Positions 9,397-17,305 of a stretch of 64,000 bases of DNA are shown one piece after another. The position numbers were made by a program, and so were the translations under genes. The stretch is taken from the NCBI GenBank assembly GCA_016795505.1, contig JAEUHH010000011.1:26460-90459 (forward strand), read 5' to 3'. The notes below the pieces were generated by a model. That model was not told the origin of the DNA and did no database searches. It worked only from the letters and a program-made list of their open reading frames with translations. The DNA comes from Verrucomicrobiales bacterium. GTDB lineage: Bacteria > Verrucomicrobiota > Verrucomicrobiia > Verrucomicrobiales > DEV007. Numbering within the stretch: position 1 is the stretch's first letter; each line of letters begins with the position of its first letter.

Positions 9397-11475
9397 TCAA
9401 GCCGGCTGGGCGGCGGAACCGCCGGGCTTGGGCTTCTTGCGGCCCGAGGGGGCGGCATTTTGCTTTTCCTGCCGATCCGCCCGCTCCCGCAGCCAGAGGG
9501 GCAGACCACAGAACATCACCGCTCCACAAATCGCCCAGGAGATCAGGAGCCACTTCCAGACGCCGTCGGTGAAGCCGTAGCTGTGGAGACCGACGCCGAG
9601 ATTGTTGACCCCCCACCAGGAGAAGGTCACGATGACACCGAGCAGCACGGCATTCACATTGATGCCGATCTCGCGCAGGTAGCCGCCCATCCGCCCGTGG
9701 AGGATGACGAGCGTCCAGAGACAGATCATGAGGGCGCCGTTTTCCTTCGGGTCCCAACCCCAGAATCGGCCCCAGCTGTAGTTGGCCCAGATGCCGCCGA
9801 GCACGGTGCCGACGAGCGAGAAAAAGAGGCAGAAACAGATCACGCCGTAGTTCATCCGGTTCAGCACCCGGTAGAAATCGCGATCGCCTTTCCGGAGGCC
9901 CGAGATCCGCCCCACCAGATAGACGGCCCCGAGGATGGCGGAGAGAATGCCGGCGGCGTAACCGATATTGATGATCGTCACGTGGGTGGCGAGCCAGAAA
10001 TTGGTATCGAGCACAGCGACAAGCTGCCCCATGGTGTCGGTGGCCTCCTTGGCCTCGTACTTGATCGACAGGAACATGCCGATGACGCCGGCCACGGTGC
10101 CGACGAACAGCCCGACGCCGATCCGCGTCATTCGCTCGAGGATGAGCGCGAGCAACACGCCGGTGCCGGTGATGAAAATGACGGTGTCGTAGAGATTCGT
10201 GATCGGCGGCCGGTGACGGATCAGACAGCGCAGGGTGATGCCGTAAACATTGTAGAAAAGGCCGATGACCAGACAGCCGACCACGCCCCAGGTGAGGTAT
10301 TTGGAAAATGCCGAGCCCGGTGCCAGCCAGCTCACCGCCAGCAACACGAAGGCGAGGACGAACCACGCGAGCGAGTTGGTGAAGTAGTTGCCCTGGTAGA
10401 GCTTCACCTCCATCTCGGACCGGTCGCCTTCACCCCGCCCGCGACCGTCGGCTTCGGCATGATGGTCATCGGCGAATTTCTTCAACGCGGCGGAAAAGGT
10501 GGCGCCATCCTTGGTGCCGGCTTCGACGAGGGCTTTCACCTCGTTCATCCGCTCGATCGCCCAGGGCCTCATGTCTTTTTTCTCCAAGCCGGTCAGCATC
10601 ACATCGCCGATGCTCATCCACTCCTCGGTTTCCTTCGCCGGGGGCGGGAAAATGGAGAAGCCACGACCCGAACTGGCGTGGAAGAAGAAGAGCTGCATCG
10701 CCGACTTCAACATGGCCTGATCGTCGTCCGGCGCGGCGGGCGCCTGGACGGCCTGGACGAGTTGGTTCACCGTCATCTCCGGCATCTTGTCGAGCATCTC
10801 GGTCATGTCGAGACGCTTGGCGAGTTCCTTGAGTTCGGCAGGCAGCACCGACTCGTGGGTGAGGGCCTCGCCTTTGCGGGCAAAGCCGAACTGGCTCATC
10901 AGATACTCGAAATTGCTCACATTCTGCCCCAGCACCAGCACCATGCCCTCGATGCGGTCCAGCTCGTACTGCGGATTTTTCTCCGAGTCGTCATACTGTT
11001 GCTTCTTGCGGGCGTATTCCGCGGTCAACTCAGCCAGCTTCGATCGACCGGGCAACAAGTCGTTGTAGGAATAGCGGTCGCGCTTTTCCTTGGGCTCCAC
11101 GCCGATCCGGCTGACGGCCTCGGAGTCGTCGACGACAAAGATCGGGAGATCGGCGGAGAGTTGCGGGCGGAACAGGGTGTCGAGCAGCCAGGCGACGGCT
11201 TCGGCGTTGTGGGACTGTCCGTCCTTGGACTCAAAGGTGACTTTCGACCGACCGCTGAACTGCATCAGCATGAATCGGGCGTAGGTGTGGACCGGCTTCA
11301 CCCGGCCGCCTTCCTGCACCAGCATCTGGCGGAAGGTATCGGTGACTTCGGCCGGCCACTCGGGGTAGGTGTCGAAGGGCACGGACACATCCTTGGCTTG
11401 GACACCGGCCGGGCCGGCGGTCGCCATGGCCAGCACGGCGGCGGCGAGGGCGCGGAAGCGTTTCACAGTTTTCAT
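9397..11475 (-). CDS. ccsA: CcsA-type cytochrome c maturation protein with a large periplasmic N-terminal domain
   Basis: Haem-handling membrane protein of the system II (Ccs/Res) pathway, which attaches haem to c-type apocytochromes outside the inner membrane. The 692 residues have a signal-like N-terminus (1-27), then about 360 soluble residues without a family I recognise. A multi-helix CcsA domain (about 395-680) follows, with the haem-binding WWD signature WGRFWGWDPKENG near residue 566. The C-terminus is Lys/Gly-rich. I chose ATG at 11475 (MKTVKRFRALAAAV) because the longer frame adds a Pro-rich stretch unlike a signal peptide. resB lies 46 bases upstream, so the two form a resB-ccsA pair. 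Confidence 0.88.
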   Translation of the reverse strand: MKTVKRFRALAAAVLAMATAGPAGVQAKDVSVPFDTYPEWPAEVTDTFRQMLVQEGGRVKPVHTYARFMLMQFSGRSKVTFESKDGQSHNAEAVAWLLDTLFRPQLSADLPIFVVDDSEAVSRIGVEPKEKRDRYSYNDLLPGRSKLAELTAEYARKKQQYDDSEKNPQYELDRIEGMVLVLGQNVSNFEYLMSQFGFARKGEALTHESVLPAELKELAKRLDMTEMLDKMPEMTVNQLVQAVQAPAAPDDDQAMLKSAMQLFFFHASSGRGFSIFPPPAKETEEWMSIGDVMLTGLEKKDMRPWAIERMNEVKALVEAGTKDGATFSAALKKFADDHHAEADGRGRGEGDRSEMEVKLYQGNYFTNSLAWFVLAFVLLAVSWLAPGSAFSKYLTWGVVGCLVIGLFYNVYGITLRCLIRHRPPITNLYDTVIFITGTGVLLALILERMTRIGVGLFVGTVAGVIGMFLSIKYEAKEATDTMGQLVAVLDTNFWLATHVTIINIGYAAGILSAILGAVYLVGRISGLRKGDRDFYRVLNRMNYGVICFCLFFSLVGTVLGGIWANYSWGRFWGWDPKENGALMICLWTLVILHGRMGGYLREIGINVNAVLLGVIVTFSWWGVNNLGVGLHSYGFTDGVWKWLLISWAICGAVMFCGLPLWLRERADRQEKQNAAPSGRKKPKPGGSAAQPA

Positions 11476-11521
11476 GGAAATCAGGAGGGAGCGTGGGTTG
11501 GAGAAATGCGATTCGGAAAGA

Positions 11522-12823
11522 TCAGGCGGCGGCAGCTTCTCCGGCGGGTGCGGCAGCGGCATCGCGGCGGGGACGGGAGGTGTGGTCGAACAGGCGCATG
11601 CCAAAATGGATCATCAGGCCGGCCGTGGTGATGAGCAGCGAGTAGAGTGGCCACTGGTCGGCGGGATTGTTGTGCACGGCGAACTGGGAATACATGGCAT
11701 CTCCGGGTGCGGCGTTGGCGGGTCCGAACGACTCCTGGAAAAAGGTGAAGCCGGCGTAGCGCATCGGCTCGTTCATCTTGATCTCCAGCGGCCGCTCGGC
11801 TCCGGACTCGATGCGGGTGATGCGGCTCTCGTAGTTGCGCGCCATGCTGACGCCGGGGTGGCGCTCGAAGATGAACTTGTCGAGGCGCACGGCGAAGGGT
11901 ACCGGCCAGTTTTCCTTCACCATCCGGGCGGCGAAGCGCTTGCCATCGATCTCGAAGCCAAAAGCCATCGCCCCGTCGCGCGGGTCGAAATTCGCCGACC
12001 TCGCGGAGAGGATGGTCTCGACGGACTCGCCAGCCCCGGATTTGGGCCGGAAGGTGGCAATGACGGCGGGCAGGTTCTGCTCGGCTTCCTTCGACGGCTT
12101 TTGCACCAGCAGTTTGAAGCCGCCGACCTCGCGACCGGTCGCCTGAGCCGAGATCGGCGCCGAAACGGGCACCGGCACGGCGTTTTTCGTGTAATCGCTG
12201 ATCACGATGTCAAAGGGCAGGTCGGCGGCTTTGAACTCGCGTCGCTCGCCCTCGCGGATGGTCTCGAGGTCGTGATAGGGAATCGTCAGTGCCTTGTCGG
12301 CTTCGCCGGCCTCGTTGAGCGGCAGGATTTCCAGTTGCCAGGTGCGGTAGCTCTCGACCCGGCTGCCGGTCTGGCCTTCGTAGAGCGCCATGTAGCCCTC
12401 GCGATTGAATGCAAAGGTGACGAAACCGCTGACGAGCAGGAAGATCATCCCGAAATGGGCGATGAGCATGCCGATGCCTTTCTTGCGCTTCCGCACCTTG
12501 ATGATGGCCCCGATGGAGAGGTTGATCGTCAGCAGCAGCATCAGCAGGAAGCCACCCGGCATCGGCAGCGGGATGGTGCCGATCCACTCCAGAGACGGAG
12601 GCAACGGCATGCCGTCGCGGAGGTAGTGCAGCAGGAACCAGGAGTGGAAATATTTCTGCTTCGCCGCGAACAGCCCGTGATCCACCTGGTAAAGCGTGCC
12701 GAACAGGGTGATCAGCGTCATGAAAATGAGCACCACCATGGCGAGCCAGTACGAGGAAAACAGGCCCACGAGCAGGCGGGGCAGGTTCTTGGGTTGGAAG
12801 TCTTCGGCCGTGAGTTGACTCAT
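11522..12823 (-). CDS. resB: Cytochrome c biogenesis protein ResB
   Basis: Partner of CcsA in system II cytochrome c maturation. The 433 residues have three membrane helices in the N-terminal third (about 24-45, 90-112 and 125-148), a large periplasmic region and a last helix near 395-415, which is the ResB layout. Recognisable parts are SYWLAMVVLIFMTLITLFGTLY and YAGFTFFQESFGP. The C-terminus is Ala-rich. It is first in the visible resB-ccsA unit and lies 60 bases downstream of a lipoprotein gene in the same direction. Confidence 0.9.
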   Translation of the reverse strand: MSQLTAEDFQPKNLPRLLVGLFSSYWLAMVVLIFMTLITLFGTLYQVDHGLFAAKQKYFHSWFLLHYLRDGMPLPPSLEWIGTIPLPMPGGFLLMLLLTINLSIGAIIKVRKRKKGIGMLIAHFGMIFLLVSGFVTFAFNREGYMALYEGQTGSRVESYRTWQLEILPLNEAGEADKALTIPYHDLETIREGERREFKAADLPFDIVISDYTKNAVPVPVSAPISAQATGREVGGFKLLVQKPSKEAEQNLPAVIATFRPKSGAGESVETILSARSANFDPRDGAMAFGFEIDGKRFAARMVKENWPVPFAVRLDKFIFERHPGVSMARNYESRITRIESGAERPLEIKMNEPMRYAGFTFFQESFGPANAAPGDAMYSQFAVHNNPADQWPLYSLLITTAGLMIHFGMRLFDHTSRPRRDAAAAPAGEAAAA

Positions 12824-12883
12824 GGGACGGGGGAGGTTCTGCGTTCAGGAAAACGGGTTCGGGATTGGGTCGGCCAGACGGCA

Positions 12884-13561
12884 TCAGCGGGGCTGCAACG
12901 AGGCGCAGAAGGCGTCGAATTGGGTCTGGTTCGCGGCGACGAGTTCGGCCGGGCCGGTGAGTTTGACAAACACCGCGCCGGCATCGGACGAAACGATCAC
13001 GCCGAGCATCCGGTAATTTTCCCGCACCGGTCCGCCGCCCATGCCGGAGAAGGTCCCGGCGATGTCGACAAACGTCCCCTGGAGACCGAACATCGGCTTC
13101 TTCGGCAGGGCGATGATCTCGGCCTCTGTCAGCGGATCGAGCCCCATCTGGCCGCGCCAGCGGTTCACATTGGCCACCAGGCCGCCGCCGGCACCGGGCA
13201 GACGGCTCAGATAGCACTCGCCCTCACCATTCGGGCCGAAGGCAAAGCTCAGATCGCGCATCGGCGCCTGCGGCTGCTGGGTCCAGCCTTCCGGTGTGGT
13301 CCAAACAAAGGGCAAAGCCCCTCCCCCGCCCGCAGCGGCGGCCTCGCCACCACCGGCACCGCCCGCTGCGGCCGCACCGGCGCCGCCGGCCATCTCCGAC
13401 GGCATGCGGAACCGCTGCGCGGGCGATTCAACGATGTTGATCTTCCGCTCGTCGGCGGACAACTCGCGCACGCCGGTGATCTCGCGCGGGCCTTTCGACT
13501 TCGAACAGCCGGTCAGCGCCGTCGCGGCGGCCAGCAAACAGAGGGGGAAAAAACGCATCAT
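12884..13561 (-). CDS. Lipoprotein of unknown function
   Basis: I do not recognise the family. The start (MMRFFPLCLLAAATALTGCSKS) is a lipoprotein signal with an LTGC lipobox, so the mature protein is probably membrane-anchored by Cys. A 30-residue Gly/Ala-rich linker (about 55-85) leads to a compact domain of about 140 residues containing PEGWTQQPQAPMRDLSF and GLQGTFVDIAGTFSGMGGG. Position directly upstream of resB-ccsA suggests a link to cytochrome maturation, but that is inferred from context only. Confidence 0.75.
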   Translation of the reverse strand: MMRFFPLCLLAAATALTGCSKSKGPREITGVRELSADERKINIVESPAQRFRMPSEMAGGAGAAAAGGAGGGEAAAAGGGGALPFVWTTPEGWTQQPQAPMRDLSFAFGPNGEGECYLSRLPGAGGGLVANVNRWRGQMGLDPLTEAEIIALPKKPMFGLQGTFVDIAGTFSGMGGGPVRENYRMLGVIVSSDAGAVFVKLTGPAELVAANQTQFDAFCASLQPR

Positions 13562-13741
13562 GAAGCAGAGGGAAGCGGATGGAGGTCTGGAAAAGTTACG
13601 AAACGCACCCGTGACACGATTCACCGAAGCGATTCATTACGGAAGCGAGCGCCCCATGATCGCGCCATGGAGCCGAATCGCAAGGCAGCATCCCCGCGGA
13701 CCCGTGGCCGATGCGTCCGTTCCAGAGCCGTCCAGTCGGCA

Positions 13742-15685
13742 TCACGGCTTGGGCTTCGCCGCCTCGGGCGCGGGTGCCGCCGGGGCTGGAGCGGGCGCCG
13801 GTGTCGGGGCGGCTGGCTTGGGTGCGGCTTTCTTCGGCTCTTCCTTCTTCGGCTCGGCCTTCGGAGCGGGGGCTGGCGCCGGCGCGTCTTTCTTCGGCGC
13901 GTCTTTCTTCGGCTCTTCCTTCTTCGGCTCGGCCTTCGGAGCGGGGGCTGGGGTCGGAGCGGCCGGTTTCGGCGCGTCTTTCTTCGGCTCTTCCTTCTTG
14001 GGTTCCGCTTTCTTGGGCGCGTCTTTTTTCGGCTCCGCTTTCTTGGGCTCCTCCTTCTTAGGCTCGCCGACGATGGGGCGTTCGGGAGTCGGCGGTGGCG
14101 GATTTTCCAATTCCGTGCCGATATTCACCTCCAGGCTCATGCTGCGTTGGAAGGCCTTGGCGGCCGAGGCATCCACCTTTGTCTGCCAGAGATAGAGCTT
14201 GCGGAGATTCCGCAGGGGAGCCAGCGACTCAAAAATCGCCGCCGTCACCGGGGTGCCATAAAGATTGAGATACTCCAGCTTTTCGAGCCGGCCCAGTTCG
14301 GCCACGCCGGCATCGGTGATCTTTGTGCCTTCCAGATGGAGCCGCTCCAGTTGGCGCATCCGTCCCACCGTCTTCAGGCCCGCATCGGTCACCTGGCTGC
14401 GCGCAATATCCAGCCACACGACGCGCTCGGCCACCGGCTCCAGCACGGCCAATTGCTCGTCGCCAAACTCTTTGGCCGCATTCACGACATTCACTTTCAA
14501 GCGATCGTCCTCTGCCGAAATCGGCATCACGGAAAAGTGGAAGTGCTCCGCGGCTGCCATCACCGCGTCGAGGCGCTCCTTCTTCACCTCGGGCGAGAGG
14601 AGATCCCACTCGCTCACCGCCGGACCCGCCTCCGCGATCGCCGCGGCGGCCTCCTTGTCGCCCGCGAGACCGGCCTGCACCGCCAGCAGCGCCTGATTCA
14701 ACGCATCGTCGGCCTCCAGCGCTGCCACCGTCGCGTCTTTCGACGCGCCTTTGTCGATCCACCAGCGCAGCACACGGATCTCCTCCGGGGTCAGCGGTTC
14801 CTTGCCATCCGGGGGCATGAATTCATCATCATCCGCCGGCAGCAACACCCTCACGATCAGTTCACTTTCCTCGGAATTGCCCGCCATCACCGTCGCATAA
14901 TCCGATCCCTCCGAGCCAGCCATCATCATTTCGTGCGTATCAAGGCGCAACTTGCCCTTCGTCTTGTTTTCATTGTGGCACTCGTTGCACTTCGCCTCCA
15001 TGATCGGCATCACGAAATCGGTGAAGACCACCCGGTCCGCCAGCGGCACCTCAGGCGGAGCAGCCGCCGCCTCTGCCGCCACCTCCGCCTCCGCCGGCTT
15101 TACCTCCCCGAGACCGGCCATCATCAGCGGCTTGAGCGGTTCCGGCGCGTATTTGGCCAGATACTCCGGCCCATGCACCAGCGCGCCTCCGTAGTGGCCC
15201 GCCAGGCTCAGGACCGCCACCGAAAGCCCCAGGCAGCCCAGATAGAGAATGACCTGCCCCTGCAGCCGCAGCGCCAGCGTCGCAAAAACGAGCACGCCAA
15301 AGCCCAATCCCGTCCACAAATGCTTGTCCATCAGCGGGCTGGAGATCTGCTCGCCCTCCATCAGCAGATAGCCCACCACCGTCGCGCCGATCGTGCTCAG
15401 CGCCGTGAGCCAGAGCAGCACCGGCACACTCTCCCGCAGATGCCCCCGGCCCGGCCACCGGCCCAGCACCTCCAGAATGGGCACGATCAACAGCAGCCCG
15501 ATCGGCACGTGCACCACCAGCGGATGGAACCGACCCATAAAGATCCACCAGTCGCTCGGCGTCTCGTCCGCCCCCGGCTTCAGCTTCCACAGCGCGGCCA
15601 GCAGCCCCGCCCAGCCGATGGCCGCCAGCAGGACAAGAAAGGGAAAACGCGGCCCGGTTTTTTCACCACGGGAATTGGCACTCAT
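13742..15685 (-). CDS. Membrane-bound planctomycete-type cytochrome with leucine-rich repeats and Lys/Glu/Pro repeats
   Basis: Multi-domain protein of 647 residues. The N-terminal half has about five membrane helices (about 17-180) of a DUF2231-like kind (FHPLVVHVPIGLLLIVPILE). A cytochrome segment (about 220-300) follows with one haem motif CNECH and the planctomycete-type continuation GKLRLDTHEMMMAGSEGS, DEFMPPDGKEPLTPEEI. Leucine-rich repeats (about 440-525, TDAGLKTVGRMRQLERLHLEG) come next, then 110 residues of Lys/Glu/Pro/Ala repeats. It probably takes part in electron transfer at the outer face of the membrane. I chose ATG at 15685 because the longer frame to 15844 adds no membrane or signal sequence. 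Confidence 0.8.
   Translation of the reverse strand: MSANSRGEKTGPRFPFLVLLAAIGWAGLLAALWKLKPGADETPSDWWIFMGRFHPLVVHVPIGLLLIVPILEVLGRWPGRGHLRESVPVLLWLTALSTIGATVVGYLLMEGEQISSPLMDKHLWTGLGFGVLVFATLALRLQGQVILYLGCLGLSVAVLSLAGHYGGALVHGPEYLAKYAPEPLKPLMMAGLGEVKPAEAEVAAEAAAAPPEVPLADRVVFTDFVMPIMEAKCNECHNENKTKGKLRLDTHEMMMAGSEGSDYATVMAGNSEESELIVRVLLPADDDEFMPPDGKEPLTPEEIRVLRWWIDKGASKDATVAALEADDALNQALLAVQAGLAGDKEAAAAIAEAGPAVSEWDLLSPEVKKERLDAVMAAAEHFHFSVMPISAEDDRLKVNVVNAAKEFGDEQLAVLEPVAERVVWLDIARSQVTDAGLKTVGRMRQLERLHLEGTKITDAGVAELGRLEKLEYLNLYGTPVTAAIFESLAPLRNLRKLYLWQTKVDASAAKAFQRSMSLEVNIGTELENPPPPTPERPIVGEPKKEEPKKAEPKKDAPKKAEPKKEEPKKDAPKPAAPTPAPAPKAEPKKEEPKKDAPKKDAPAPAPAPKAEPKKEEPKKAAPKPAAPTPAPAPAPAAPAPEAAKPKP
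13800..14062 (-). repeat. Low-complexity repeats encoding KKEEP/KKDAP/PAPAP
   Basis: The 3' end of the cytochrome/LRR gene consists of irregular repeats of 12-15 bases (reverse complement of units like TTCTTCGGCTCT). They encode charged PKKEEPKK and PKKDAPKK blocks alternating with Ala/Pro runs. The tail is probably disordered and may cross or bind the cell wall. Repeat length is likely to vary between strains. Confidence 0.8.
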
Positions 15686-15853
15686 AGAGACTGGGATATC
15701 GACGAAAGGACTAACGCAAAAACATTGCCATCGTCCTGAAAAAGCCTCGCTTTCGGCCCCACAGGCGGCAATGCGCGCAAACGCGTAGCCACGAAAGCCG
15801 TAAGAGCAAGCGCTTGTTTTCCGCCACGGCGCCACTCCGGACAAACCACATCG

Positions 15854-16846
15854 TCATCCCGCGCGCGCCGCCCGGCGCTTGGCCACCGCCCGACGGATCA
15901 GTTCGTCCGCGATCACCCCGATCAACAGCACCGCCCCGATCATCAGGTATTCCATGCTCTGTTGCCGTGGGAAGACGATCGTGATCATCTGCCGCAGCAG
16001 TTGGATCAGCGCCGTGCCGATCACCACCCCCGCGATCGTCCCCGTGCCACCCCGCAGGCTGCATCCCCCCAGCACCGCCGCCGCGATCGCGAACAACTCA
16101 AAGAAATTCCCCGCCGTCGCCGGCTGTTCCAGCCCCACATCCAGGATGTGCAGCAGCCCCGCCAGCCCGGCCAGCACCGAGCAGATCACATAGGCCAGCA
16201 CCGTCAGCCCGGTCGTGTTGATCCCGCTCAGCCGCGCCGCCTCCTCGTTGTTGCCCAGAGCCATCAGGTGCCGCCCCATCACCGTCTTGTTCAAAAACAA
16301 CGCCGCCAGCCCAGCCACCCCCAGCATCAGCAGGAACGGCACCGGCAGCGCGAAGCCATCCATCAGCGGCACCGGCACCTCCCCCTTCGCCAGTTGGCGC
16401 AGCCCGCCGAACTGGGTGCCGAATCCCGCCGTCTGATCCTGCGTGAATCCCCGCGTGATCCCCCGGTACATCAGCAGCCCGCACAGCGTCACCACGAAGG
16501 GAGGCAGATGAATCCGCGTCACCAGCAGCCCGTGGAACAGCCCGATCCCCGCCGATACCAGCAGCGCCGCGACCAATACCAGCCACACCGGCCAGCCCAC
16601 CGTCACCAGCAGCCACGCCGTCCCCACCCCCACCAGACAGACCAGCGAACCCAGCGAGAGATCGATCCCTCCCGTGATGATGACGAACGCCACCCCGATC
16701 CCCAGGATGCCGATCGGTGCGATGCGCCGCAGCAGATTCTGCTGGGCATAGGACGACAGGAAATCCGCCCCCACCTCCGCCGCCATGATCGCCGTCGCCA
16801 CATAGACGACCAGAAAAAGAATGAGGATGCCGAGGATGCGTTTCAT
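15854..16846 (-). CDS. Sugar ABC transporter permease, RbsC/AraH family
   Basis: Inner-membrane permease of a carbohydrate uptake system (CUT2/BPD_transp_2 family). The 330 residues contain eight to ten hydrophobic segments. Family motifs are IITGGIDLSLGSLV near residue 58 and AAVLGGCSLRGGTGTIAGVVIGTALI near 235. No matching ATP-binding (RbsA) or sugar-binding (RbsB) gene is next to it; the next gene upstream is a small lipoprotein. The substrate cannot be read from sequence. A ribokinase lies 17 kb away, but no link is shown. Confidence 0.9.
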   Translation of the reverse strand: MKRILGILILFLVVYVATAIMAAEVGADFLSSYAQQNLLRRIAPIGILGIGVAFVIITGGIDLSLGSLVCLVGVGTAWLLVTVGWPVWLVLVAALLVSAGIGLFHGLLVTRIHLPPFVVTLCGLLMYRGITRGFTQDQTAGFGTQFGGLRQLAKGEVPVPLMDGFALPVPFLLMLGVAGLAALFLNKTVMGRHLMALGNNEEAARLSGINTTGLTVLAYVICSVLAGLAGLLHILDVGLEQPATAGNFFELFAIAAAVLGGCSLRGGTGTIAGVVIGTALIQLLRQMITIVFPRQQSMEYLMIGAVLLIGVIADELIRRAVAKRRAARAG

Positions 16847-17024
16847 GGAGCGGGGATAAAAGCCGGAGATCCGCAGACTACAACGAAACTTTCGCCCCTG
16901 GCGATGGCTTTCTCGCGGAAACCCGTGGCTGCCCGGGCGCCATCAGTCCGCCTCGGCGAGGTCAGCACTTGGGGTAAAGCCCAAGCGACTCCCCAGTGTG
17001 GCCCTTGGCGTCCCGACCGATTCC

Positions 17025-17068
17025 GATCAAACAGGGTTCGATCGGAGATCCAACAGGGTCTGATCGGA
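17025..17068. repeat. 22-bp dispersed repeat, locus C (two direct units)
   Basis: Two direct units start at 17025 and 17047, both in the consensus orientation (GATCAAACAGGGTTCGATC and GATCCAACAGGGTCTGATC). The pair ends four bases from the stop codon of the entericidin-like gene. The rest of this gap (16847-17072) shows nothing else recognisable. Confidence 0.9.
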
Positions 17069-17072
17069 AATC

Positions 17073-17228
17073 TCAATACCGGTCGCCAGAGTAAACCTGG
17101 TCGGCTTTTTGCTCCATTTTCTCCCCGAGGATTTGCAGGTCCTCGCCCAGGCCGCCGACGGTGTTGCAGCCGTTGAGAGTCAGGGCCAGAGCCAGCAGGA
17201 TGGCGGATCGGAACAGGTGGTTTCTCAT
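17073..17228 (-). CDS. Entericidin-like small lipoprotein
   Basis: A 51-residue product. The N-terminal signal MRNHLFRSAILLALALTLNG ends in an LNGC lipobox. The mature part is a short helical segment with NTVGGLGEDLQ, which resembles entericidin A/B lipoproteins (CNTVxGxGxD). Entericidins are small membrane-linked lipoproteins with a proposed antidote/toxin pair role; only one such gene is visible here. I use the inner ATG (17228) because it begins the signal peptide. Confidence 0.7.
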   Translation of the reverse strand: MRNHLFRSAILLALALTLNGCNTVGGLGEDLQILGEKMEQKADQVYSGDRY

Positions 17229-17305
17229 GGGAGCATCGTAGCGAAATCCGGCGCCGGAGACAATCAAAACTCTGCCCGCCCGCTATCCGCGGCGGCGGCA
17301 CGCCT

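Noticed and set aside
11369..15739. A 1,456-codon plus-strand open frame
   Set aside because: It is antisense to resB, the lipoprotein gene and the cytochrome/LRR gene, all of which have clear family features. The His/Arg/Gly-rich product is typical of GC-rich antisense frames.
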